The notes beneath the pieces are model-generated. The model saw only the letters and a program-made list of their open reading frames with translations. It did no database searches and was not told the origin of the DNA. A stretch of DNA of 42,664 nt from CAYZZU01 sp964483105 (GTDB lineage: Bacteria > CG2-30-53-67): contig CAYZZU010000022.1 of the NCBI GenBank assembly GCA_964483105.1, positions 1 through 42,664 on the forward strand, read 5' to 3'. Made by a program: the position numbers and the translations under genes. Below are positions 7,974 through 15,850 of this stretch, one piece after another (the stretch's first letter is position 1; every line of letters begins with the position of its first letter).

Positions 7974-8826
7974 GATCGGCAACCTTTACGTGATGACGTG
8001 CATACTTCTGAGTACAGTCATGACTCTGCTGATTCTTTGCGTTCTGCTTCTGAACAGTTGGGATGCGATCAGCCAGAAAGGCTGGCAGCTCTTTACCCTG
8101 AACTGGTCGCCGCCGAAGGGGGAATTCGGTATTCTTTCAATGTGTTACGGATCGGTGGCGGTTGCCATCATTGCCCTGGTAATCGCTGTTCCCTTGGGAG
8201 TGACGACAGCCGTTTTCACCGCTGAAATGCTTCCGGACGGATACCGGTTTTATGTTAAATCACTACTGGAATTGCTGGCGGGAATACCTTCTATTATTTA
8301 CGGATTAATCGGTGTGGCTCTTTTCAGCGTCTGGATCAGCGATTTTTTCGACGTGAAATCCGGCAGAACCCTGCTGACTGCGGGGATTTTGCTGTCGATT
8401 ATGATCCTGCCGACCATCATTACTTTATCGGATGATGCGCTCAAGAATGTTCCGCAACAATATAGGGAAACCGCCAGAGGATTAGGGTTGTATCCTTATG
8501 AAATCATCAAAGATGTTCTGTTACCCATTGCGGAAACCGATATCATCGGCGCGGTTTTGCTTGCATCAGGCAGGGCGCTGGGCGAAACCATGGCGGTGAT
8601 GCTGGTGATCGGAAGCATTGATCAAATTCCACATCCCTTTTTTAATCTGCTGACTCCCGGACAGACCATGACTTCCAAGCTGGGAAGGGAACTGGCGGAA
8701 ACTTCATTCGGTTCGCTGCATTTCAGTGCCATGATTTTCATGGGGTTGCTGCTTTTGTGCATGACCCTGGGAATGACAACATTGACACTGCGTTATTTCA
8801 AGCCGGAAAACCGACTTTATGAATAA
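7954..8826 (+). CDS. pstC: Phosphate ABC transporter, permease PstC
   Basis: One of the two inner-membrane subunits of the phosphate importer. The 290-residue protein has about six hydrophobic segments and the permease motifs GIPSIIYGL (about 93-101) and the EAA-type loop YRETARGLGLYPYEIIKDVLLP. The start at 7954 (MSASGS) follows GAGGAGGCCGGCT inside the end of pstS; a longer frame from 7918 would put unrelated residues in front. It overlaps pstA by 8 bp. Confidence 0.92.
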   Translation: MSASGSRIGNLYVMTCILLSTVMTLLILCVLLLNSWDAISQKGWQLFTLNWSPPKGEFGILSMCYGSVAVAIIALVIAVPLGVTTAVFTAEMLPDGYRFYVKSLLELLAGIPSIIYGLIGVALFSVWISDFFDVKSGRTLLTAGILLSIMILPTIITLSDDALKNVPQQYRETARGLGLYPYEIIKDVLLPIAETDIIGAVLLASGRALGETMAVMLVIGSIDQIPHPFFNLLTPGQTMTSKLGRELAETSFGSLHFSAMIFMGLLLLCMTLGMTTLTLRYFKPENRLYE

Positions 8827-9670
8827 CAGACGTTTGAAAAATACGTTCTTGATGCTGATCACCCGGTTGGGGGTGTGCGTGTGCTGTCTGGTGCTGTTCT
8901 TTCTGCTTGGCGTTATCGTATGGAATGGCATCCAGGCGATCAGCCTCGAATTTCTGTTAACAAAGTCCGCAAACTTCGGTGCGGAAGGCGGTGTATTCTA
9001 CCAGATCGTCGGCAGTCTCCTGTTGATCGTTTTCGCGGCAATCATCAGTTTTCCCCTCTCGTTGGGAACTGCGATTTATAAGAGTGAATTTCTGAAAAAC
9101 GGTTTTTTGCAGAAACTGAGTAACACGCTTATTTATGGATTGAACGGCATTCCTTCTGTTATATTCGGTATATTCGGGCTCATTTTCTTTGTGAATATCT
9201 TGAATACCGGCATTTCATGGTTTGTCGGTTCCATGATTCTTGCCATGATGATCCTTCCCACCATGGTTCTCTCTACCTACCAGTCCATCAACAGCATTCC
9301 CGCCATTTACCGGGAAAGCGCCCTGTCGCTCGGGTTGAACGAGTGGAGGGTGATTACAAAGGTATTACTACCCCAAGGGATCGGCGGGGCGATCACCGGT
9401 TTACTGATCGGGCTTGCCAGGGCGGTAGGAGAAACGGCTCCGATTATGTTTATCGCCACAGCGTTTTCAGGGGTGGAGATCCCCCGTTCGTTTTTTGAAC
9501 CGGTCACTGCCTTACCCACACATATACTGGCCCTGGCGCAGCAGGCAACCAACCGGAAGGCATTGTTGAATGCCTGGGGTGCCAGTTTCGTTTTGTTGTG
9601 TATCATTATCATACTCAGTCTTTCTGCTTTATACAGCCGGATGAAACTCAATACGATCATGCAAAGATGA
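8819..9670 (+). CDS. pstA: Phosphate ABC transporter, permease PstA
   Basis: The second membrane subunit, 283 residues, with about six transmembrane segments. It shows the PstA motifs LNGIPSVIFGIFGL (about 100-113), the EAA loop YRESALSLGLNEWRVITKVLLPQ and ARAVGETAPIMF. Its start overlaps the end of pstC and its stop overlaps the pstB start as ATGA, so the four genes form one translationally coupled unit. Confidence 0.92.
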   Translation: MNNRRLKNTFLMLITRLGVCVCCLVLFFLLGVIVWNGIQAISLEFLLTKSANFGAEGGVFYQIVGSLLLIVFAAIISFPLSLGTAIYKSEFLKNGFLQKLSNTLIYGLNGIPSVIFGIFGLIFFVNILNTGISWFVGSMILAMMILPTMVLSTYQSINSIPAIYRESALSLGLNEWRVITKVLLPQGIGGAITGLLIGLARAVGETAPIMFIATAFSGVEIPRSFFEPVTALPTHILALAQQATNRKALLNAWGASFVLLCIIIILSLSALYSRMKLNTIMQR

Positions 9671-10473
9671 AAAAAAACACTACCCTGAGAATCGTTCAAC
9701 CGGAATTGGATATCCAACCCATTATCAAGGCGGATCATTTCCATGTCTGGTATGGTGATATCCATGTCCTGAATGATATCAGCGTTTCTTTCAGACAACA
9801 TCAGATCAACTGTATTATCGGGCCTTCCGGCAGCGGGAAGTCGACGTTGATCCGAAGTATCAACCGGATTAATGATGGAGTGGCTGGATTCAGTCCGAAG
9901 GGAACCCTCCAATTCAACGGCAAGAACATCTATGACCGGGCAACGGATGTCAACAAGTTAAGGACCCAGGTAGGACTTGTCTTCCAGAAACCTTGTGTAT
10001 TCCCCAAGTCGATCCATGAGAATGTATTGTTTGGTGTTCAGCATCTACGGAAGTTGTCCCGACAGGAGAAATTACAGATTGTTGAAGAGAACCTGAAGGC
10101 CGTCGGGTTATGGAAAGAGGTTTCTCACCGTTTGCATGACAGGGCCATATCGTTGTCAATCGGCCAGCAGCAACGACTCTGTATAGCCAGGACGTTGGCG
10201 GTTCATCCTGAAGTGATCCTGTTTGATGAACCGACGTCTTCATTGGATCCGGTTTCCACTCGTGCCATTGAAGGCTTGATGATAGAACTCGCGAAGAAAT
10301 ATACAATCGTTTTTGTCACTCATGACATTCTGCAAGCGGAACGCATCTCGGATCAACTGATCTTTATGTGTAACGGCAAAATCATTGAACAGGGTCACAA
10401 AGAGAAACTGTTCCATCATCCCGAGAAGGAGCAAACCAGAAATTATTTGAAGGATGAGTACTGTGACTGCTGA
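9667..10473 (+). CDS. pstB: Phosphate ABC transporter, ATP-binding protein
   Basis: Cytoplasmic ATPase that drives phosphate import. The 268-residue protein has Walker A GPSGSGKST (52-60), a Q-loop VFQKPCVFP, signature LSIGQQQRL (163-171), Walker B VILFDEP and the switch histidine in VTHD. The signature reads LSIGQ where PstB normally has LSGGQ. The start at 9667 overlaps the pstA stop as ATGA. No phoU or phoBR gene follows; the next gene is convergent relA. The pst genes look somewhat more AT-rich than their neighbours, which may point to separate history; this was judged by eye. Confidence 0.93.
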   Translation: MKKNTTLRIVQPELDIQPIIKADHFHVWYGDIHVLNDISVSFRQHQINCIIGPSGSGKSTLIRSINRINDGVAGFSPKGTLQFNGKNIYDRATDVNKLRTQVGLVFQKPCVFPKSIHENVLFGVQHLRKLSRQEKLQIVEENLKAVGLWKEVSHRLHDRAISLSIGQQQRLCIARTLAVHPEVILFDEPTSSLDPVSTRAIEGLMIELAKKYTIVFVTHDILQAERISDQLIFMCNGKIIEQGHKEKLFHHPEKEQTRNYLKDEYCDC

Positions 10474-10480
10474 TGATGTC

Positions 10481-10533
10481 CCGGTGCTTTACCGGAGCGC
10501 CCGCTTGCCATGATGCTTCGGAAACGGGGCGCT
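10481..10533. terminator. two hairpins between convergent pstB and relA
   Basis: CCGGT-GCTTT-ACCGG (10481-10495) is followed by AGCGCCC (10496-10502) pairing with GGGCGCT (10527-10533), the second reaching the relA stop codon. They sit in the 58-bp gap between converging genes and may end transcription in both directions, but neither has a T-run. Confidence 0.3.
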
Positions 10534-12808
10534 AATAGGAACCCATTACCCTTCTGACCTCGATGACCTCTTTGAGTCTTGAGATCGAACGGATAATCCT
10601 GTCTAGGTCCTTTTTGTTCCTGATTTCAAGCTCAAACTGGAGAATGGCCTGTCCTGCCTTGCTGGTTCTGATATCGGCCCGACTGATGTTGATGGACTCC
10701 TTTGAGATCTGCGCGCTGATGTTGGCGAGTATTCCCGGGCGATTGTTGGTGGTGACTGAAATTCGGGCCGGTCGGAGAGACTCCTGATGAAGATCCCAGT
10801 CCACTTCCACAAACCGCTGCGGATCATGGGCTCCCTGACGTACATTGACACAATCCATCCTGTGGATTGATACCCCTTTCCCGCGCGTAACAAACCCGAT
10901 CACATCATCCCCGGGCACAGGGTTGCAGCACCCTGCGAAATGCACCAGGATGCCTTCCAACCCCCGGATTCTGATTCCATCCCGTGTTTTTTTTCTGTGA
11001 GCGGGGCCCGGATGCGGGACAACCGCCGGAGGACCGGCGGGCTCTTCCTGCGGCAGAAACCGACCCAGAACCTGGCGTGCGGAAATTCTTCCGAAACCGA
11101 CGGCCGCGATCAGCTTTTCGATGCTGGAAAAACCGAGTTCGCCCACCCGGATTTGCATCGGATCTGTTTTCAGGAGCTTTGAGAAAGTGAGGCCGTGTTT
11201 TCGGGCTTCTTTTTCCAGAATTTCCTGCCCCAGGGAAAGACCCTGCTTTTGTTCCTCCTGCTTCAGAAAATGTCGGATCCGATTTCTGGCCTTGGTGGAT
11301 TTGACCAGCTTGAGCCAGTCCTTGCTGGGGACCTGGTTTCTCGAGGTCAGAATTTCCACCGTATCGCCTGTTTTCAATTCGTACTTGAGGGGAACCATTC
11401 GGTTGTTGACCCTGGCGCCGGAACAGTGATTCCCCACATCCGAATGAATGCTGTAGGCAAAGTCCAGTGGAGTGGATCCGCTTGGAAGTTCTTTGACTTC
11501 CCCCCTGGGGGTGAAGATAAAAAGGGATTCCTCAAAGAAGTCGGTTTTGACGCTTTCCAGGAATTCCCGGGGGCTTTTCAGCTCCTTCTGCCATTCGAGA
11601 AGCTGGCGAAGCCAGGCGAACCTCTGTTCCAGGGAAGGGGGGGTCTTGTTCCCCTCTTTGTATTTCCAGTGGGCCGCGATTCCATGTTCGGCGATCCTGT
11701 GCATCTCTTCCGTACGGATCTGGAACTCGACTTTATGCCCGCCGGGGCCGATCACGGTGGTGTGAAGGGACTGATACATGTTGGATTTGGGAACACCGAT
11801 ATAATCTTTGAATCGTCCGGGGACCGGTTTCCAGAGGGAATGAATCATCCCCAGGATCGCGTAACAGCGGTTTTTGGTGTCGGTGATGACTCGAATGGCG
11901 ATCAGGTCGAAAATCTCGTCGAAAGAGACCCCGCGTTTGACGATCTTCTGGTAGATGCTGTAATAATGTTTTGTGCGTCCCATCACCTTCCCGGGAAATC
12001 CGTTCTGTTTCAGCTCCTCCTCCACGAGTCGAATCAACTCCTTGATGTAGGAACTGCTCTGCTTCCGGGTCTGTGGCACCTTTTCTTCGAGTTCCTGATA
12101 AATCGATGGATGGAGAACCTTCAGGCAGAGATCTTCCATTTCCCACTTGACCCGGGCGATACCGAGACGGTTGGCCAGCGGCGCGTAGATCTCCAGGGAT
12201 TCCTCGGCGATTTCCTGCTGTTCGGTTTCATCGAATTTTTCGATGGAGCGCATGAGTTGAAGGCGGATGGCCAGCTTCAGAAGGACAACGCGGATGTCCC
12301 GGGACATTGCGAGGATCATCATCCGAAAGTTTTCCGCCTGTTCTTCAAGACGGCTTTTGAATTTTAGTTGGTCGGTTCGGGAGATTCCCTTCGCCAGGGA
12401 CAAAACAGCGTTTCCGAATCTTTCCCGGATTTCGTTCTCGTTGAGTGGGTCTGCCGCCATCAGAGGATAAAGGAGCGCGGCGGCTATGGTTTCTTCGTCG
12501 GAATTCATCTCGCCCAGGATCTCCGCCGTGTCAAGCGCGGCCTCCACTTCTTCGGATGGATCCCCTCCCCGTTCCGCGATGTTCTTCTTTACGTAATGAT
12601 AAATCTCCCGGATCCGTTCAAAATCCATGTCCGGATTGTGCCGGGAGAGGGCCTTCCTGAATCGGGTAAACCTTCTTCGATTCCGGTCGTGGGTTCTGCC
12701 TTGGATACTGTCTGTTCCGCTTGGATCAGGTTTCATGTGCATACAATCCATCCGGTTGGTATTGTCGCAGTGTGCGATCATTGAAGAACAGATCCCTTCC
12801 GGTCTCAA
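10532..12808 (-). CDS. relA: RelA/SpoT-family (p)ppGpp synthetase with degenerate hydrolase domain
   Basis: Makes the stringent-response alarmone (p)ppGpp. Domains of the 758-residue protein: an HD-type region (about 60-215), synthetase (about 275-420, with GRTKHYYSIYQK and YQSLHTTVIGP), TGS (about 440-500, LFIFTPRGEVKELP), a CC zinc-finger-like region (FAGCCNPVPGDD) and a C-terminal ACT domain. The hydrolase residues are gone: the expected LLHDVVED reads LLYPLMAADP (112-121) and LADRLHNM reads LAIRLQLM (179-186). Yet the synthetase carries RFKD, the motif of bifunctional Rel/SpoT, not EFDD of RelA. The start TTG overlaps the recG stop as TTGA; later ATG codons at residues 10 or 25 are possible. 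Confidence 0.92.
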   Translation of the reverse strand: MRPEGICSSMIAHCDNTNRMDCMHMKPDPSGTDSIQGRTHDRNRRRFTRFRKALSRHNPDMDFERIREIYHYVKKNIAERGGDPSEEVEAALDTAEILGEMNSDEETIAAALLYPLMAADPLNENEIRERFGNAVLSLAKGISRTDQLKFKSRLEEQAENFRMMILAMSRDIRVVLLKLAIRLQLMRSIEKFDETEQQEIAEESLEIYAPLANRLGIARVKWEMEDLCLKVLHPSIYQELEEKVPQTRKQSSSYIKELIRLVEEELKQNGFPGKVMGRTKHYYSIYQKIVKRGVSFDEIFDLIAIRVITDTKNRCYAILGMIHSLWKPVPGRFKDYIGVPKSNMYQSLHTTVIGPGGHKVEFQIRTEEMHRIAEHGIAAHWKYKEGNKTPPSLEQRFAWLRQLLEWQKELKSPREFLESVKTDFFEESLFIFTPRGEVKELPSGSTPLDFAYSIHSDVGNHCSGARVNNRMVPLKYELKTGDTVEILTSRNQVPSKDWLKLVKSTKARNRIRHFLKQEEQKQGLSLGQEILEKEARKHGLTFSKLLKTDPMQIRVGELGFSSIEKLIAAVGFGRISARQVLGRFLPQEEPAGPPAVVPHPGPAHRKKTRDGIRIRGLEGILVHFAGCCNPVPGDDVIGFVTRGKGVSIHRMDCVNVRQGAHDPQRFVEVDWDLHQESLRPARISVTTNNRPGILANISAQISKESINISRADIRTSKAGQAILQFELEIRNKKDLDRIIRSISRLKEVIEVRRVMGSY

Positions 12809-15216
12809 CCGACACGGATCAGTCCTTCCTTTCCCTCGAACCGTCTCCGGATTTCGAATTTTAGAAGACGGTTTTCCGGATTCTCCATGAAAGGATCTTT
12901 CTCGACCCTGGGAAAGGCCTCTCTGCGGGCTATTTCCAGGATACGAGCGTCGCGTACGATGTTCCCGATCAGAAAATTCGGCATGCCGGATTGTTTTTTC
13001 CCAAAGAATTCGCCGGGGCCGCGGATAGCAAGGTCTTCTTCAGCGATTAAAAATCCGTCGGTCGTCTGTTCCATGATAGAAAGTCTTTTGCTCGCCTCCG
13101 GGGTCATCCTTCCGGAAGGGATCAGAAAGCAACTGGAAGATCCTCCCCCGCGTCCTACCCGGCCTCTCAACTGATGGAGTTGGGCCAGGCCGAACCTTTC
13201 CGCGTGTTCAATGACCATGATGGTGGCGTTCGGGATGTCGATCCCCACCTCCACGACGGTTGTGGAGACCAGGATCTGGATTTTCCCCTTCTTAAAAGAG
13301 TTCATGATATCCTCTTTCTCTTCCGGGCGCATCCTCCCATGCAGAAGGCCCACGCGAAATTCCGGAAAGATGCGCGCAGACAGATGTTCGGACATCTCAC
13401 TCGCGGCGGCCAGGTCACTTTTTTCGGTTTCTTCCACCAGTGGATAGACGATGTAGGCCTGATGCCCCTTCCTGACCTCTCGTTCGATCCGGTGGTAGAT
13501 CCGATTTCGATTTTTGGGCCGTATAATCTCCGTTTTGACCGGAGAACGGCCTTCCGGCATTTCATCGATCACGGAAATTTCCAGATCGCCGTAGAGGGTC
13601 AGGGAAAGAGACCGTGGAATCGGTGTTGCCGTCATGACCAGGACATCCGGTGTCAACCCCTTCTGCATGAGAGCGGCTCGTTGGATGACACCGAACCGGT
13701 GTTGTTCATCGATGATCACCAGGCCGAGTCTGTTGAAGCGGACCTCTTTCTGAATCAGCGCCTGTGTACCCAGTACCACGTCGATCTCTCCTGAACAGAC
13801 CTGATTTCGGATCGTTTCCTTTTTCGAATTTTTCACCATTCTCGTGAGAAGTGCGGTCTTTTTGCCGAGGGTCTCGAAGAATTGAGCAAAATGGCTATAT
13901 AGCTGTTCCGCGAGGATTTCCGTTGGAGCCATGACCGCTACCTGGTAGCCGTTTTCCAGTGCGATTCCGGCGGTTACCGCCGCTACGATGGTCTTTCCGC
14001 ACCCCACGTCTCCCTGGAGGAGCCGGCTCATTTGGGTTGGTCGTCCCATATCACGCTTGATTTCCCGGATCACCCGTGTTTGGGCCGAGGTCAGAGGGAA
14101 GGGAAGGGCGCCTAAAAGGTGTTTTTCCGTCTGTGTGTTTACCTGGAAGGAGATTCCCCTTGTGTTCCGGGTTCTTCCCTTGACGCGCATGGCAAGGAGG
14201 GTTTCCAACAGAAAGAATTCTTCAAAAATCATCCGTTTGTGAAAAGGACTCCGGCAGGTATTCAGTTGTTCTACCGAAGCAGCTCGTCCCGGAAAGTGGA
14301 GCTGGCTGAAAGACTCGGGACGGTCCGGCAGATGAAATTTTGCCAGAACCTCGTTCGGCAATATTTCCTTCATCTCTTTGGCGCAGGAAGTCACAAGATG
14401 AAACAGGATGGTCCGGATCCGTCTTTGAGAAAGCCCTGCTGTGGTATGATAGATCGGTACGATCCGGTTCGTATGGATCGTCTTCTCCTCTTCTTCCGGC
14501 TGGAGAATTTCATATTCCGGATTCTCCATCTCAAGGGTAAATCCGTGTGGAGGCCGCTTCACCTTCCCGCTGAGAAAAATCTCCTGACCCGGCTTGAAGT
14601 GTTTGATTAAGTAATCTTGATTAAACCACTTCGCCACAATGCTTCCGGACCGATCTTCCAGCAGGAGTTTCAGGATTCGGAATCGTTTCCTTGGAGTGGT
14701 TCTCAGATCCACATTCCGTACAATACCCCGGACAGTGACAAAGGTTTCGTTTTTGAGTTTTGCGATTGGAATCAGGTGTTTCCGGTCTTCATACCGGTAA
14801 GGGAAAGACCAGAGGAGGTCCTCTACTGTCTGAATACCGAGTTTCGCGAGCAGTGAGGCGATCCGTTCCCCCACTCCTTTGACATAACGGGCCGGTTGCA
14901 TGAGGATTTCCGGAGAACGAACGGATTGAATGGCCGTGGAGTGAATGTCTTGAATGGAAAGGATCCGTTTCAGTTCACGATTCTTCCGGGCCCAGAAAGG
15001 ACGTGTTGAGCAGCCTGCGCGCGCGGATATCTGCTCCAACTCTTTCCGGAAAGTTTGAAGGAAACGGGAGACCTCCGGTCCGGGGGCACTGTCCAGACAA
15101 TCCTGAACAAGATTTAAAAGATTCACCGGGATATGACGGGGCTTTCGAGGCCGCTCTACATCGAAGCTGCGGAGAATTTGATGGATCTCTTTCAGGATCG
15201 TCTCACATGAGTTCAT
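12805..15216 (-). CDS. recG: ATP-dependent DNA helicase RecG
   Basis: RecG remodels stalled forks and branched DNA. The 803-residue protein has an OB-fold wedge domain (about 150-240), then helicase motifs: Walker A GDVGCGKT (402-409), DEQH box (503-506) and motif VI QLRGRVGRGG, with the C-terminal TRG-type region after it. It is about 110 residues longer at the N-terminus than E. coli RecG, a form common outside gammaproteobacteria. It lies 18 bp after the DUF1858 gene and overlaps relA, so the three are one operon. Confidence 0.95.
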   Translation of the reverse strand: MNSCETILKEIHQILRSFDVERPRKPRHIPVNLLNLVQDCLDSAPGPEVSRFLQTFRKELEQISARAGCSTRPFWARKNRELKRILSIQDIHSTAIQSVRSPEILMQPARYVKGVGERIASLLAKLGIQTVEDLLWSFPYRYEDRKHLIPIAKLKNETFVTVRGIVRNVDLRTTPRKRFRILKLLLEDRSGSIVAKWFNQDYLIKHFKPGQEIFLSGKVKRPPHGFTLEMENPEYEILQPEEEEKTIHTNRIVPIYHTTAGLSQRRIRTILFHLVTSCAKEMKEILPNEVLAKFHLPDRPESFSQLHFPGRAASVEQLNTCRSPFHKRMIFEEFFLLETLLAMRVKGRTRNTRGISFQVNTQTEKHLLGALPFPLTSAQTRVIREIKRDMGRPTQMSRLLQGDVGCGKTIVAAVTAGIALENGYQVAVMAPTEILAEQLYSHFAQFFETLGKKTALLTRMVKNSKKETIRNQVCSGEIDVVLGTQALIQKEVRFNRLGLVIIDEQHRFGVIQRAALMQKGLTPDVLVMTATPIPRSLSLTLYGDLEISVIDEMPEGRSPVKTEIIRPKNRNRIYHRIEREVRKGHQAYIVYPLVEETEKSDLAAASEMSEHLSARIFPEFRVGLLHGRMRPEEKEDIMNSFKKGKIQILVSTTVVEVGIDIPNATIMVIEHAERFGLAQLHQLRGRVGRGGGSSSCFLIPSGRMTPEASKRLSIMEQTTDGFLIAEEDLAIRGPGEFFGKKQSGMPNFLIGNIVRDARILEIARREAFPRVEKDPFMENPENRLLKFEIRRRFEGKEGLIRVG

Positions 15217-15234
15217 TCCGAACAGTGGAAGTTC

Positions 15235-15435
15235 TTATTTCTTGAACAGCGCGTTGAGTTCCTTGAGTAATTTGTCCACATCCACACCGTGGGCAATGGC
15301 TCCCTGTTCGATGGTCTCGCCCGCGGCGCCCATGCAGCCGATGCAACCCATCTCGTATTTTGAAAGTACCTCCGCGGCCTTTGGATGCGCTTGGATTGCC
15401 TTAATAAATGACATATCTTTTGTGATCTTAGGCAT
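15235..15435 (-). CDS. DUF1858-family small protein
   Basis: A 66-residue protein with the DUF1858 pattern: a helix FIKAIQAHPKAAEVLSKY, then MGCIGC (Cys31, Cys34), then GETIEQGAIAHGVDVDKLL. The family is related to the N-terminal domain of ScdA/YtfE di-iron proteins and often sits beside hybrid-cluster or redox proteins; its function is unknown to me. The ATG at 15435 follows GGAGAG and begins the domain. It is the first gene of the recG-relA operon. Confidence 0.8.
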   Translation of the reverse strand: MPKITKDMSFIKAIQAHPKAAEVLSKYEMGCIGCMGAAGETIEQGAIAHGVDVDKLLKELNALFKK

Positions 15436-15468
15436 ATAAACTCTCCGCCTCGTTTTTTCAAATTTTGC

Positions 15469-15497
15469 TTGCGAATGGGTTTGTTTTGTGGTAGATT
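15469..15497 (+). promoter_or_regulatory. sigma-70 promoter for rpmB
   Basis: TTGCGA (15469-15474), 17 bases, TAGATT (15492-15497), pointing at rpmB. The intergenic region is shared with the divergent DUF1858-recG-relA operon. Confidence 0.5.
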
Positions 15498-15548
15498 TTC
15501 GCACCTGTTTTCAAGAAATTTTTTTGATTATATCTGAGGAGTGGATTG

Positions 15549-15740
15549 ATGTCAAGAAGATGTGAAGTCTGCGGGAAGGGGCGGCAGGTCGGCAATCATG
15601 TCAGTCATGCCCACAACAAGACCAAGAAAGTTTCTTATCCCAATCTCCAAAAGGTTCGTGTCCAGAAGAATGGCCAGACCGTCAGGATGAATATCTGCAC
15701 TCGTTGTATCCGTTCCGGCAGGGTTCAGAAGGCGTCCTGA
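15549..15740 (+). CDS. rpmB: 50S ribosomal protein L28
   Basis: A 63-residue protein of the large ribosomal subunit. It starts MSRRCEVCGKG and contains the family block VSHAHNKTKK. Four cysteines (5, 8, 50, 53) form two CxxC pairs, the zinc-binding version of L28. ATG at 15549 is chosen over TTG at 15546 because it is spaced correctly from GAGGAG. It stands alone between two minus-strand operons. Confidence 0.95.
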   Translation: MSRRCEVCGKGRQVGNHVSHAHNKTKKVSYPNLQKVRVQKNGQTVRMNICTRCIRSGRVQKAS

Positions 15741-15850
15741 GAAACGGGGAATTCAATACGAAGCCATCAAAGAAGGAAGCGGTAGGGAGAAATCATGTGG
15801 TCTTGTTCTGGACCACCTCCTGAGAGATTTCGAACCGGCTCCCATCACGT

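Noticed and set aside
11195..12367. Plus-strand open frame of 390 codons
   Set aside because: Antisense to relA, whose synthetase and TGS motifs are clear; the reverse frame has no recognisable domain.
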